Position numbers and translations under genes: made by a program. Positions 52,720 to 63,398 of a DNA stretch of 64,000 bases are shown here, in pieces. Origin of the DNA: Adiantum capillus-veneris (lineage: Eukaryota; Streptophyta; Polypodiopsida; Polypodiales; Pteridaceae); NCBI GenBank assembly GCA_014529385.2, contig CM043963.1:3599001-3663000 (forward strand), given 5' to 3'. Under the pieces are notes generated by a model. The model was not told where the DNA came from, searched no databases, and saw nothing but the letters and a program-made list of their open reading frames with translations. Positions within the stretch are counted from its first letter, which is position 1, and the number at the start of each line of letters is the position of its first letter.

Positions 52720-53067
52720 GTACAAATGTTTAAGATGAACAAAGTTTTTGTCTTATAAGACTCTCTTTTTCTTTATTGTGCAAAAATGTGAAGTAGTATG
52801 CATGCTTAGAATCAAGTTTGCCGAGACAAAGTCTCCCAAACACCAAGTAGAGCTTGTCACTCTACTATGGAAGATTGATAGGACTAATGTGCAGACATGC
52901 TTGCGGCAGCTTAGGCTCTCAAGCGCCAAATGGATTAGTCATCCATTTTGGAACGATGTTGTAGGGTAAGATAGGGATCCTCTACTCGCTAGAAAAAGGA
53001 CTAATGAATAGGCTTTATCTTCTCTACCCCATAGTCGAGGACGACTATGATTTCAAGAGAGAAGTAA
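52720..53067 (+). other. 3' UTR and PPT of D
   Basis: The sequence is collinear with the 3' UTRs of B and C. TTTCAAGAGAGAAGTAA (53051-53067) is the polypurine tract directly before the LTR. Confidence 0.85.
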
Positions 53068-53475
53068 TGTCATAATAACTAATATCTAATCTCCTAGATG
53101 ATTTTCTCATGTTAACTTATCTAATCTCCTAGATGATTTTCTCATGTTAAACTGATCATTTAATATGGGAAAGTACCAGGGGAGAAAAAGTTAGAATATT
53201 GGTCAAGCTAGCAAACCGGCCACAGTAGGGATCCACAAGAGGGGAAATAGGGATCCAAAGGGGGGGGCATTTGCAAAAGAGCAATGTGCAACAATGGGCT
53301 TTAAAGACCCTAACGTTCAGCCCATTAAAACTTCCAAAATGATAAGGTTCCGAAATTCGAAGGTTGTGTCCAAAGGTCAAACGCTAGGAAAATTGGATGC
53401 TTTGTGTGTGTACCAAAAAGACTTCAAAACTCCTACAAAGGTGGGGACGAGCCTTGCAAATAGGGGATGAAAGAG

Positions 53476-53509
<34 letters not shown>

Positions 53510-54700
53510 GCTCCCTTACACAAAGGGCATAATGGACACATGTCAACTCCCTAGGCCAATTGCCCACAAGGTGCATTCAAATCCTATTGGATGGCCATGG
53601 AGGTGGACCAATGAGAATTAGGCTAGAGTAAATCTAGTTTAATTCATTTAAAAACACTTGATAAAAGAACCAATAAGAATTAATCTCTCTAGAAGACTAA
53701 TGGACAGTCTCCCAAGGGATCCAATGAGCATTCATCAGCCCTATGGCTTGCCTGATTCCTATTGGCCAGAAGACAAAGGGGTCCAAGGAGAGTTTAGTTG
53801 CATTATTTAATTACCTAAATATTTCACAAAAGGGGAAAGGGGGACACATGTTAGAAGGCTATCACTTATGCTACTTAATTCTTACTGGCTAAGCCTCGCA
53901 TGGGTCAATGGGGTGCGAACAAGAGTAATTTGCAAGAGGGGTCGACCAAGAGAGAGAGAGGGGGCTGAATTTTTCAAGTCATTCACACACACTCTCTCAC
54001 ACAATCCCATGTGTGGAGCAAGAAGACTCTCTCTCTCCTTCTCAAGCTTTAATGGAAAGCTCATCACCTACTCCAAGCTTGTGAGAAGGGAGGCCTACAC
54101 CAGCAACTCTTGGCTTTGTGATGCAAATCCAACCAAGATCCAAGCTTCAATGCATGCTCATATCCTCTACCATGCTATTACTAAGATATGCTATGCTAAT
54201 ATGAGTGATTATGTGAGGAGATACACATCTTTCTTGTAAGACTACTCCTTCCGCTCAATCTACTCTCATAGCCCGCTAGCTCTCACCATCTTCAAAGGTG
54301 TGTGAGGTCTTGGGTTTGAGACCGTGAGGGAATTGATGTTGTATTTTAAAGTGTTTGCTAGTGCTTGAATCTTCCATCTTCTTTGCACTAGCTAGTTATT
54401 GAAGGAACACGAAGAATTGTATTGTAAAATGTCTCGCGTGATGGGGGAAACCTATAATTCTAAGCCTTTTGGAGGGGGGACTGTCTCCATATAAATTCGG
54501 TCCTCAACTGTTGTCAATAGCTTAATTTCTCTTTCTTTTGAAGTATTGTTCATGCCTATCTAACTAGGTGTTATGATTTTTGTTGCTCTCTCCACCCAAG
54601 CACTCTTACTATGCTCATTAGGAATCTATTCTAATGAAATTCTCACTATGTCTATGCTATTTTCCGCCACACACAAGTTACTAGGCCATTAAATGTTACA
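53068..54700 (+). repeat. 3' LTR of element D
   Basis: The 1,633-bp LTR is the partner of 24232-25775. It has a short direct duplication near its start (TCTAATCTCCTAGATGATTTT twice, 53085 and 53118) and a longer AC run (53478-53508). GGATG follows it. Confidence 0.92.
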
Positions 54701-54974
54701 GGATGTGTTCCAACAGTTCATTATGTTGGAGTTTTATTATTTGGACGTGATGTGTTCACAGTTCACAAATGGGGATTATTGGATGTAGTATGGTCTACAG
54801 TTCAAAGTTTGTTCAAAGGCAACCGATGATCAAGATGGCATTACTTTCAGGTACAAAGTTGAGGAGAGCAACACCGAGGTGTATCCAGTATCCCGACCGG
54901 TGTTGGGTTGTCCATGGTAGCTTGTTCATCGACTTGGTCTCACTATTGATGTCCACTATGAGCTACAGAGAGGG
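54701..54974 (+). other. 3' internal end and PPT of element A
   Basis: No ORF is recognised. The last bases, CTACAGAGAGGG, form a purine-rich tract immediately before the LTR of A, as expected for a plus-strand primer. Confidence 0.65.
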
Positions 54975-55304
<330 letters not shown>

Positions 55305-55309
55305 CAAAG
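55305..55309. repeat. Target-site duplication CAAAG (right) of element A
   Basis: It matches 4993-4997; see element A. Confidence 0.85.
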
Positions 55310-55631
55310 ATGGTACTCATATGTGGAGCTATTTGTTTGTGGGAAAAACTAAACTGAGTAATTGCAAAATCTAGATCCTCATAAGAGACTATTCCTGTGC
55401 GCGTATGTCGCACGTGTCAATGCAAGGAACTTGCCGATACACCACGTGCGAGCCACAAATGGATCCAAGCACACAACAAGCCTAAACTAGCAAGCTCAAA
55501 TAAGGCGATGGTGTGTCACTCACCGCTCTATGCTTGCTTCGTGGAGGATTCCTCGCCACGAAGAAGAAGGAGCCGCAGCTTTGCCGCGCTCAACCGCTTT
55601 GCCGCCGCCGTGCCGTCGTCGCAATGCTCGA

Positions 55632-55721
<90 letters not shown>

Positions 55722-56041
55722 GCATACACACACACACACAAGGAGATGAAGATGGAGCAAGAGCACTCTTCTATTGCACAAATGAGAGAATGAGTGAATT
55801 TTAGGTTTAGTTGACATTTATATGAGCTCGCCCCATTCACACTTGGGCGCCCATGCTTAGCAACCTAATCCCTTGAATGTTCCAGTTAGAGTGCGCCTCT
55901 CATCGGTGATCACTCTTACCCTTTTCCTATTGGACCGACAAGCCCGGTACCTGACTCTACCAAATAAATAATACAATGTCCGCTGTAGGTTACAACGTCC
56001 ATCGTAGGTGATAGGGTGTCCGTGAGACGTGAGGGTTAACA
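55310..56041 (-). repeat. Element H: 3' LTR fragment of another minus-strand element
   Basis: On the minus strand, GGAAGGGGGGCA (56042-56053) is a polypurine tract followed by TGTTAACCCTCACG at 56041. Before the tract the reading L-N-S-F-R-G-R-N-L-H-Q-E-G-G is typical of the end of Gypsy pol. The LTR includes a TATA box (GCTCATATAAATG, 55815-55827) and about 100 bp later a (GA)n tract. Its left end is not defined, because no partner LTR is in the window; it may stop before 55310. Confidence 0.55.
55635..55719. repeat. (CT)n tract followed by a short (CA)n
   Basis: About 42 CT units plus CACACA at 55728-55740. In the sense of element H it is (TG)n then (GA)n, inside the putative transcribed leader. 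Confidence 0.95.
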
Positions 56042-56053
56042 TGCCCCCCTTCC

Positions 56054-57403
56054 TGATGTAGATTCCGTCCTCGGAAGCTATTGAGTTGAAGCTCGTTCGT
56101 CGAGGTGGAAGAGCATTTGAGATGAATGTCCTTAGCCTTCTTCAGTCATTGCAAAATCAAACAACATTGGCACAGTAATTGCATTCTCATAAGCGATTAA
56201 AAAGCATACCCAGTTTTAGGCAGACAAATTGATTGGTAACAGAATTTTAAACAATTTGTCAGCAATAAACATTAAATTGCAATATAATCAAATGCATAAA
56301 TAGATGTAAAGGTAAAAAATTAAACAAGTTCGGGTCGCTAATTTAACGGTCGAAAGGCACTAGAGCTCGACTATTAATACCATGGGTAAGCTTCTTAATT
56401 TTCTCTGGTCAATTAAGTTGTCTAATCACAAGAGCCAAGTATTTCATGTTCGAGGGCTGGCTAGAGGCTATACCGAGAAGACCTTGTAGTTAAGCTACGA
56501 TAAAAGGAATTTCTCATGAAATCATCGCCTGACTGATTACCTTTTCTTTGACCCCCCAAAGTCTTTTCACAGTGATTCAATTTTGATGTGTGTGCTTATT
56601 TTGTATGCCTTGGGTTTTTTGCATTTCAAGGAAAAGCGCCCACACTGGGAACCTCTAGGGCTCTAGTACCATAGGCGATACATGTGAGTGAAGTACCCAA
56701 TCAAGCTGAGATTTCTCTTCTAGCTTAAGATTTACATTGTGGCACTTTGATTTTTTGTTTTTTCATTTTCAACATTTTAATTTTGTAACTTTGGGGGGTC
56801 ATATAACACTGATACACCTCCCCAGGCTCATCACACAAGTAAACTCCCTTTATAATACTTAAGCTAAAGGTCAATAGGGTCAAGCCCACTAGAAAGCCCT
56901 AGTACATTTCACACGATGCTGCTTAAATCAGATTAAGAACCTAAGTAACCATTGATTATTAGGAAGGCATTCCCCATGGTATTAAGAGAAGATCTCTAAC
57001 ACCTAAGTTGGTCAAACTAGCTTAGTCGGATTGCTTGATTTTTAAATCTAGACAAGTGATTATGACAAAAAATTCATTGAATTTAATGTTTGGTACTAAG
57101 CAAATGCGCTGAATATTAGGCTACCAATCACAATCAAAGCAGACAAACATGGATGCAAAAAGATAAGGGGCAATGCTAATGGACAAGAAACACCTGTTTG
57201 TGTCGATGGTCACGCTTGATTTGAAGTGTGAATGAGAGACAGATCCCATGAAGGTCCAAATCCTAACAACAACAACACGTTCCTGTACACACAAAGAATA
57301 CCTCTAGGAGGCACATCAGTGGGAAAAGGTACCAACACTTATTGAACACAACAAAAAAAACAGAAGGAACCCTAACCTAATTATTTGCACTCCCCCTAGA
57401 GAG
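56054..57403. other. Stretch without recognisable genes
   Basis: I see no coding signature, inverted repeat or LTR boundary that I can support. It may be interior of H or part of the LTR of G. Confidence 0.5.
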
Positions 57404-57830
57404 TCAAGGGAATAGGATATTGTAGAGATTGGGGAGAAACCCTAAGGCTAAACCCCTATCCTCGCCGTCGAGATAAACAAAGTCATCATCCATGAGACCA
57501 TATGTGCCATCCATGTAGTCATGTAAATCTTCTTCTTCATCATAGGTACCCATGTTTACTAAGAAGGTCACTAGACGCCTATAGTCATCTTGGTCAAAAG
57601 GATAGGCTTGTGCAATGGGAGAAACGATCTCTACTAAGTATGCATCAGTCGTGGTCAAGAGACGTATCAACCACTGTAACTCTTGAAAATTCCTCTCACA
57701 TGCTAGCGTGCCTACCAAATCCCATTCACATGCAAGCACCGGAAAGACCATGTGAAACATTTGTGAAAAGTAACAAGGGTACCTCTCACCCAAGGCAGGA
57801 GTGGATGACTCTAGCGTAATAGCTATATCT
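57404..57830 (-). CDS. Hypothetical ORF of about 129 codons, acidic C-terminal half
   Basis: The frame from 57793 to 57404 is open and, without a start, extends to about 57830. The product has a hydrophobic N-terminal half (F-H-M-V-F-P-V-L-A-C) and an acidic segment Y-D-E-E-E-D-L-H-D-Y. I recognise no family. Just upstream on the minus strand GTGTACAG at 57824-57831 could be a splice acceptor. It lies downstream of the TATA box of the putative LTR of G, so it may be part of that LTR. A chance reading cannot be excluded. Confidence 0.25.
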
Positions 57831-58065
57831 GTACACGCAAATAGATGATGGTTAGAGTGAAAATATTACAAGGGTCGTGTTCTTATGCATAATGTGTTTT
57901 TATGATTTTGTGTTATGGCTCTTTCTCTTTTACTTTTTTATCTTGTTTTTGTGAGTATAAGGCTTTATATATACATTCCCTAAGATTGGAGATTAAGATT
58001 GGAGATTAAGAGGTCAGGGAGAAAGGTTGAGAGGGAAGCAAGTGAATGATGGATGTCAACAAACA
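57831..58065 (-). repeat. Start of the 3' LTR of element G (left end undefined)
   Basis: TGTTTGTTGACATCC begins at 58065 on the minus strand, directly after a polypurine tract. A TATA box (GTATATATAAAGCC) is at 57961-57974, about 90 bp in. The LTR must continue left by an unknown distance, because no partner copy is inside the window. Confidence 0.6.
57961..57974 (-). promoter_or_regulatory. TATA box in the LTR of G
   Basis: GTATATATAAAGCC on the minus strand has the form and LTR position expected of a plant retrotransposon promoter. Confidence 0.55.
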
Positions 58066-58083
58066 CTCCCCCCTTCCTTGGGT
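58066..58083 (-). other. Polypurine tract of element G
   Basis: CCAAGGAAGGGGGGAG on the minus strand lies just before the TG of the LTR and after the reading G-D-D-I-I-S-N-G-M-I-Y-P, a sequence style common at the end of plant Gypsy ORFs. Confidence 0.75.
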
Positions 58084-58922
58084 AGATCATACCGTTTGAA
58101 ATGATGTCGTCACCCAATGAAACCAGTTGTTCCAAGTTGTTATAGGTGAAGGCTTTAACCAATAGTTTTCGACCGCTCTATGCGTTTCATCTAGTTGCAA
58201 GGGTGGTAAGGTACTCTCCCATGATTTTATTTGCAACATCGTTGTAGGTGGTGAGATTACAACGGGAAGTGTAAACTCTTTCTTGCTTGTATGGATATGT
58301 ACAATGGTAGGTGGAGGTTTCGTCGAAGCTTCTATTTCCGTATAGGAACTACATGAAGAGTAAGAATCTTCATTTGCTTTCCTGTTCCTGAGCTAGGTGG
58401 AACAAATCGTTCTTTCTTTGGTACCCAAACTAGCTATGGAGCGGGTGTGTCGCATTCCGTGATTTTTTCCTTTCCACGATCTTCAATTTGTTTTGGAGCC
58501 ACAGGATTGAGCTCACATGGGCCCGGTGACAAGTAAGAGCACAATTTACGTTTTGGCACCCAGATTTGATCATTTCCTTCATAGTAGCCTTGGGCTTCCA
58601 ATAGTTTTTTAGGAATCCAACGCAACATTTCTTTACATTTCTTGGGGCGAATAGGACGTCTCTTACCAGGCTCCTATCTTTTAGCATTGGCTATGGTTGC
58701 TAAAGAAGCTTTAGGGACCCACTTATATGTTTTCTTTGTTATATAAGGATGAGTCTTGTCATAAGCTATATGCATTGCTTGTAGCATATTTAATGGTACG
58801 GGCATTTCATCCCCCTCATGTGTTACCCAGGTCATCCCCCTGTTTCCCCAAGTGTATATGGTTTCTGCTAGGTGGACCCAATCCACATTGTCTGACTCAG
58901 TCATTCCCAGTAGTACGTCCAT
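58084..58922 (-). pseudogene. W-[VI]-P-K motif tail of G
   Basis: After the protease the reading shifts frame and shows V-D-W-V-H-L-A-E-T-I, then four similar short motifs: K-W-V-P-K-A-S-L, R-W-I-P-K-K-L-L, I-W-V-P-K-R-K-L and V-W-V-P-K-K-E-R, spaced 20 to 45 codons. One stop separates the first from the second, another the third from the fourth. The function is unknown. E has two copies after PR2. Confidence 0.55.
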
Positions 58923-60049
58923 ATAAGGAGAATCTTCCCAACATCAGTGTCCGCTTTACACATGTAACAATACTGCAATGGGGCCGAGTGAACTGTTGTG
59001 TCAGATGTATGATCAATTATAAACTTGTTTCCTAGAGGATGTGCTCGACCAGTCACAAGATCCACTCGAATGACAGAATCTTGGAACTGCAGGTAGACAT
59101 GGTTTTTAGACCAGTCATGCACCATTTTTGCTTCCCTCATGAAAGGACATCCTAAGATCATCTCCGATGCCATAGTGTGCTTGGAGAAATCCATAACAAT
59201 GAAGGTAACCCTTATTTTATGTCCAAAGACCTTGATCTTGAGATCTTCTAGCATCCCAATAGGTTTAACAATAGACCCATTGGCCATCTTCACTACTATG
59301 GTTGTGGTCGCAAGGTGAGGTCTTCCCATAGTTTCCCAGCAATTTTTAGTCACAATGCTAACCCCAGCACCACCATCAAGGATTCCCTTCACAGTTAATC
59401 CCCTAGTAGTGATTGGTATAGTCGCATTGGATTCATCACCCTCAAAGTATTGTCCCAACTTGTTAACAAGTATTTCTATAACAAGGTTCTCATCTAGGTT
59501 GGGTTGTGGATCTATGTATTCCTCGTCTATTGGCATCTCCCCAGCTCCATCCATCTGTGCAAATTGTGGTAGCCCAAACTTTAGTTCTCCATTGACGAAG
59601 GCTCGAAGAGCTGAGACTACGGGGTCTTTATATAGTTTGGACATAATGGTGGTTCTAACTTTTGAAGACATGAAATCCATCAATTTGGCAATGTTTAACG
59701 GCACCTTTTTGACCTCATTCCCTTGACGTGGGGAAGATGGGATCTCCATTTCTTCGATAGGATCAAGTAGTCCCTCTGTAATCATTCTTTCCATCAAGAA
59801 GTGAGTATGCCCACTTTCCCATGACTTTAAGTCACTTTCTTCTTGGATGACACTAGGTATGGCTAAGGCTCTATGGTCTTGGTGAGGTTGTTGTTGCATA
59901 GGGAACACAGTGTCTGTAATCTGGATCTTCCTAGTGTTGGTTCTAGATCCCTTTGGGTATCTTCTACCAAACTCCTTAATTGCTTGACTCGCTCGATCTC
60001 CTCTGTAGGGTTTGGATATGTTCCTATCTTCTTCTTGGATCTTGGCCAT
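58901..60049 (-). pseudogene. Retropepsin of G
   Basis: The reading of 382 codons contains K-G-I-L-D-G-G-A-G-V-S-I-V (residues about 230), the aspartic-protease active site with Gly in place of Ser/Thr, and 70 residues later E-M-I-L-G-C-P-F-M-R-E. K-P-I-G-M-L-E and W-E-T-M-G parallel PR1 of E. The N-terminal 200 residues are linker, with acidic I-D-E-E-Y-I-D. It overlaps the end of the knuckle reading in another frame, so a frameshift, programmed or mutational, links them. Confidence 0.82.
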
Positions 60050-61182
60050 TGTGGCTCACGAAGATCTTCCTTGTTGGTTTCTATCTTAGTGGTCATTTTG
60101 GTCTCCATGGTTTCTCCTGAATCAGAATCCTCTTCAGCGTCGTTTATATATACAGGGTCGTCACCAGTCCCTATGTTGGTCTTGGAACTGGGGTCTGACT
60201 TCGCTGCTTTTTGCGATCTCTTCCTTCGTGTTTTCTTATTTTTCTGAGATTGGGCAATTGATGATGTGTCTCTTTCCTCAAGAATATAATTTTGTTTTTG
60301 GAGCATCGATCGTGTGAGTACGTTTACTAGTACTACAGGTGTACTTGGTGATGGCTCCTCGATAACTTCAATCAAGTTTAATGGCGTGATCTTTGGTGCA
60401 TTTGGATTATTTGGACATTGGGCAATCAAATGATCTATGCCACATCGATTACACATGAGTATCGGCATTGTAGACATGCTCGCTTGATTGGTTTGCATTA
60501 GTGTGGCGTTCTTTTGTAGCCTAATAGGACACTCGGCTACATGATGTGGACCTCCACACTTATAGCATTGAAGAGGTGGTCTCTTAGCGGTGTAATTGAT
60601 ATTTTGGCCTCTTGCCGCAAGAGCAGCTACTTGATATACAGGTTTGACTCTTCCCCAATAGTCCTCCATGTAGTATTGTGGACTTTCTTCAAGCACATCC
60701 ATCCCATAGGCAATATTAGGATCAATATCTTCCTCACAGCCTTCCAAACAAGCAATAGATGACTCACAACCCACTTGATTCACAGAAGTGATTCTCGGAT
60801 GTGGTGGTTGAGGTCCTAGCACTGGAGGTGGTAAGGGTGTTGTTTGAACAACATTTTGGGTCCTAGGTACCATGTGTTGTGCTGTTTGTTCAAGAGGTGG
60901 GTCCGGCATCAATGCAGGCACTCGAGGTGTGTCTTTCCATGGTAAGGTTGGTCTATTGGCCATTGATACTATGCAATCCTTAGCTTGATGACCATACCTT
61001 CCACATGCATTGCAGTTCCCATTGAATTTTACTCTAAAAGTAGGGCATTCACGGGTACTATGCGGTCCATAGCATACTGCGCACCATTGCTGCTCCCTTC
61101 TTGGATACATATGATTTTTTTGCGGAGCACGATTGTCTCTAAGACTCTCTTGAATAGCCTTGGTGAGATCTGCTAAAGTCAT
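59863..61182 (-). pseudogene. gag: Gag C-terminal part of G with four CCHC knuckles
   Basis: Four CCHC motifs are visible: C-A-V-C-Y-G-P-H-S-T-R-E-C, C-N-A-C-G-R-Y-G-H-Q-A-K-D-C, C-Y-K-C-G-G-P-H-H-V-A-E-C and C-N-R-C-G-I-D-H-L-I-A-Q-C. The second has the classic C-x2-C-x4-H-x4-C spacing and the other three have C-x2-C-x3-H-x4-C. A long Gln/Pro-rich linker lies between the second and third, and a Lys/Asp/Glu-rich tail follows. Most plant Gypsy Gag proteins have one or two knuckles. They would bind the genomic RNA. Confidence 0.85.
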
Positions 61183-61281
61183 CTCAGATATCTTTGGCTA
61201 CTTAGCAATAGGCTTTAGGGTCATTGGATGATGCCCTGATGCTTGCGAGCTAATAGATTTAGCCTCAACAGACACTCTTTC

Positions 61282-62187
61282 TTATTGAATCATTAAATTA
61301 TCCTCCAATTGGATCGCATTGGTGGTGACTGCTTCCCAAGTGGTGATACCTCTAATGACTAGGCCATTGTAGATATCCTCATGTTGTAATCCCCTAATGA
61401 ATTTATCAAGCAATTGGTTATTGTTGAAGCACTCATTTGGATTACAACGAGAATTCAAATGCTTCAAGCGACTTATAAAGTCTCTCACTGACTCTCGTTC
61501 CTCTCGTTGGGATTTCTGGAGCTGAGAGGCTACACCCCAAAGTACTCCCTCTCGTATGGATTCTTTTAAGAACATTCTCCTAAGAGTAGGGTAAATCGTT
61601 TTTTCTTCCACCCTTAGGGTTCTATACCAATCCCCAGCCTTTCCACTTAAGGTTAGGCTTAAAGCATTGCTCTTATGTAGGTCATTGTGTTCTCCTAGAG
61701 AATCGCATATTTGTTCAAACACTTCGATATTCTTTCTCACATCCCCGTCTCCACTAAATTTTTGTGTGAGCTTGGCTATTTGTACTGCCTTACTTCTAAG
61801 CTCTCTATCAGTCACGTAACACATATTCTCAGCAATAGATCGATCGATAGCTTGAGCAAATGTTGCCAAGTCACCTAAGTGAGTAGGTACTGTGGGTGAA
61901 GGCGCTCCAAAGACTACATGTGGAGTAGGTATTGGCATTGGGCTTGGCGCATAGGAATCCCTTGGGTTCCACGTTGGGTACGATGTTGTGCCATGTGGTG
62001 GTCCAAAGTTCATATGTGTGGCCCTAGGCATAGCAAGCATCGGATGTGACATGCTAATGCTAGCCGGTATAGTCCCATGGAAATAAGAACTTGGGTATTG
62101 TGGTTGTGGACCATAGGTTGTTGAAACAATGGGATGGGTAGGGACTACATGAGCGCGATGACCCATAGGTGCATACGATTGGTACAC
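61282..62187 (-). pseudogene. gag: Gag core of G
   Basis: The reading has a Pro/His/Tyr-rich N-terminal part and then the Gag domain: L-T-Q-K-F-S-G-D-G-D, W-Y-R-T-L, R-D-F-I-S-R-L-K-H-L and L-L-D-K-F-I-R-G-L. These occur in the order and spacing of plant retrotransposon Gag. A TAA at 61279 interrupts the same frame before the knuckles. Upstream, about 180 bases separate it from the N-terminal reading in another frame. Confidence 0.85.
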
Positions 62188-62363
62188 ACTGTAGGTACTG
62201 TTGCAGGCATTGAGCTACCATGTAGTGGTGCTTTACTAACAAATGAGGTCCATGGCGTGTTTCTTGGCATGCCCATCATTGGGGTAGGCATCGTAGCCGT
62301 GGTGTCATCAAGGGAAAGATGAGCTAGACTTGGAAAGGTGAAGCTATCACTTGTGGGCTCATA

Positions 62364-63398
62364 TTACACTGAGACCCCTAGAGAAACAACATATGGAGGA
62401 TCCATCGGACTTACCGAGGGAGTCTCCATTTGCGATAAGGTCGTTTGTTTAGCCTTTCCCGTATCTAAGAATCTCATGAGACCCGTTGAAGGCATGTTGA
62501 TCCCCTTGTTCTGTCTCTCTAACTCAATGACCCTATGGATTACCTCACAAACTCTTTGTTGTTGATCCTCTACACTAGTAGCACCCATTGTGGATTGTAG
62601 GACATCTAACCAACCCACATGGTAGGTGTGACCTGTGTATAGGTCGGTCAGAGTCTTTGTTTGTAATTCGTACTCCCAGTTCTCATTTAAGAACACTCCA
62701 TCTAGGATTGAGGTGCTAGGGGTGTCCTTTGAGCTAGATGCAATGTTGCGTTCTAGGGGTTGGCCCTTAGCGTTTGCTAAATCACGAGCACTTGATTGCT
62801 CTCTTAGCAAGGATATTGACATAGGCCCTTTCGATTTTAACTCTTTTCATTGCTCCACCTTACGTAAGCTCTCAATTTCCTTTTCCCTCGCTGCAAGGAT
62901 ATATCGCTCAACCGCTTGCACTTCGGCAAGGCTTCTACCATCGGGTAATGTGACCTCAGAGGGAAATAACTTTGAAGAGTCAAGAGGTGCAGTGAATGAA
63001 GTATTCATGTGCACATTCTTTAACGGTATAGGGTCTACGTTTGTCACGAATGGAGAATTTACTTCCCCACCCCCCTCATTTACATCATTAGCTCCATGTT
63101 CGGAGCGAGTGGCTCTACTAAAGGTTTCCTTCAGGCGGCTAAGCACGCTCGACCCGGACCGAGGACCCATGGCATGCATGTTCTGGCTTGAGCTATCAGG
63201 ATTAGGCATTGGGAAACCCTCCATGACGTCGTAGTCAAAGGAAGAGTCACTAGCCGCTATGTTCGGGTCTTGGTTTGTACTACCTTGGGTCCCCGCCGAG
63301 GGTCCAGAACCTAAAGTAGGTGGATATTGAGAACTCACGTAAGTCGAAATTCTCTCTAGTTGCTCAGTCTCTAGCACACAACCAGAGCGCAGATACAT
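62364..63398 (-). pseudogene. gag: Gag N-terminal part of G
   Basis: The start at 63398 gives M-Y-L-R-S-G-C-V-L-E-T-E, which matches the start of Gag in E (M-N-L-I-S-G-C-V-L-G-N-Q). The first 183 codons are open and Ser/Asn/Gly-rich, ending in a helical A-A-R-E-K-E-I-E-S-L. After a stop at 62844 the same frame continues to 62364. No other domain is recognised. Confidence 0.7.

Larger units (their letters stand above)
24232..54700 (+). mobile_element. Element D: Ty3/Gypsy chromovirus split by E and F
   Basis: The LTRs at 24232-25775 and 53068-54700 both read TGTCATAATAACTAATATC at the start and ATGTTACA at the end. The plus-strand PBS is at 25777 and the PPT at 53052-53067. Flanking pentamers are GGGTG and GGATG, a target duplication with one mismatch. 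The coding parts lie in order at 26144-27663, 44191-45085 and 50270-52719, separated by E and F. Without E and F it is about 8.76 kb, close to B and C. It is a sister family to C (similar in LTR and protein) in the opposite orientation. Confidence 0.93.
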
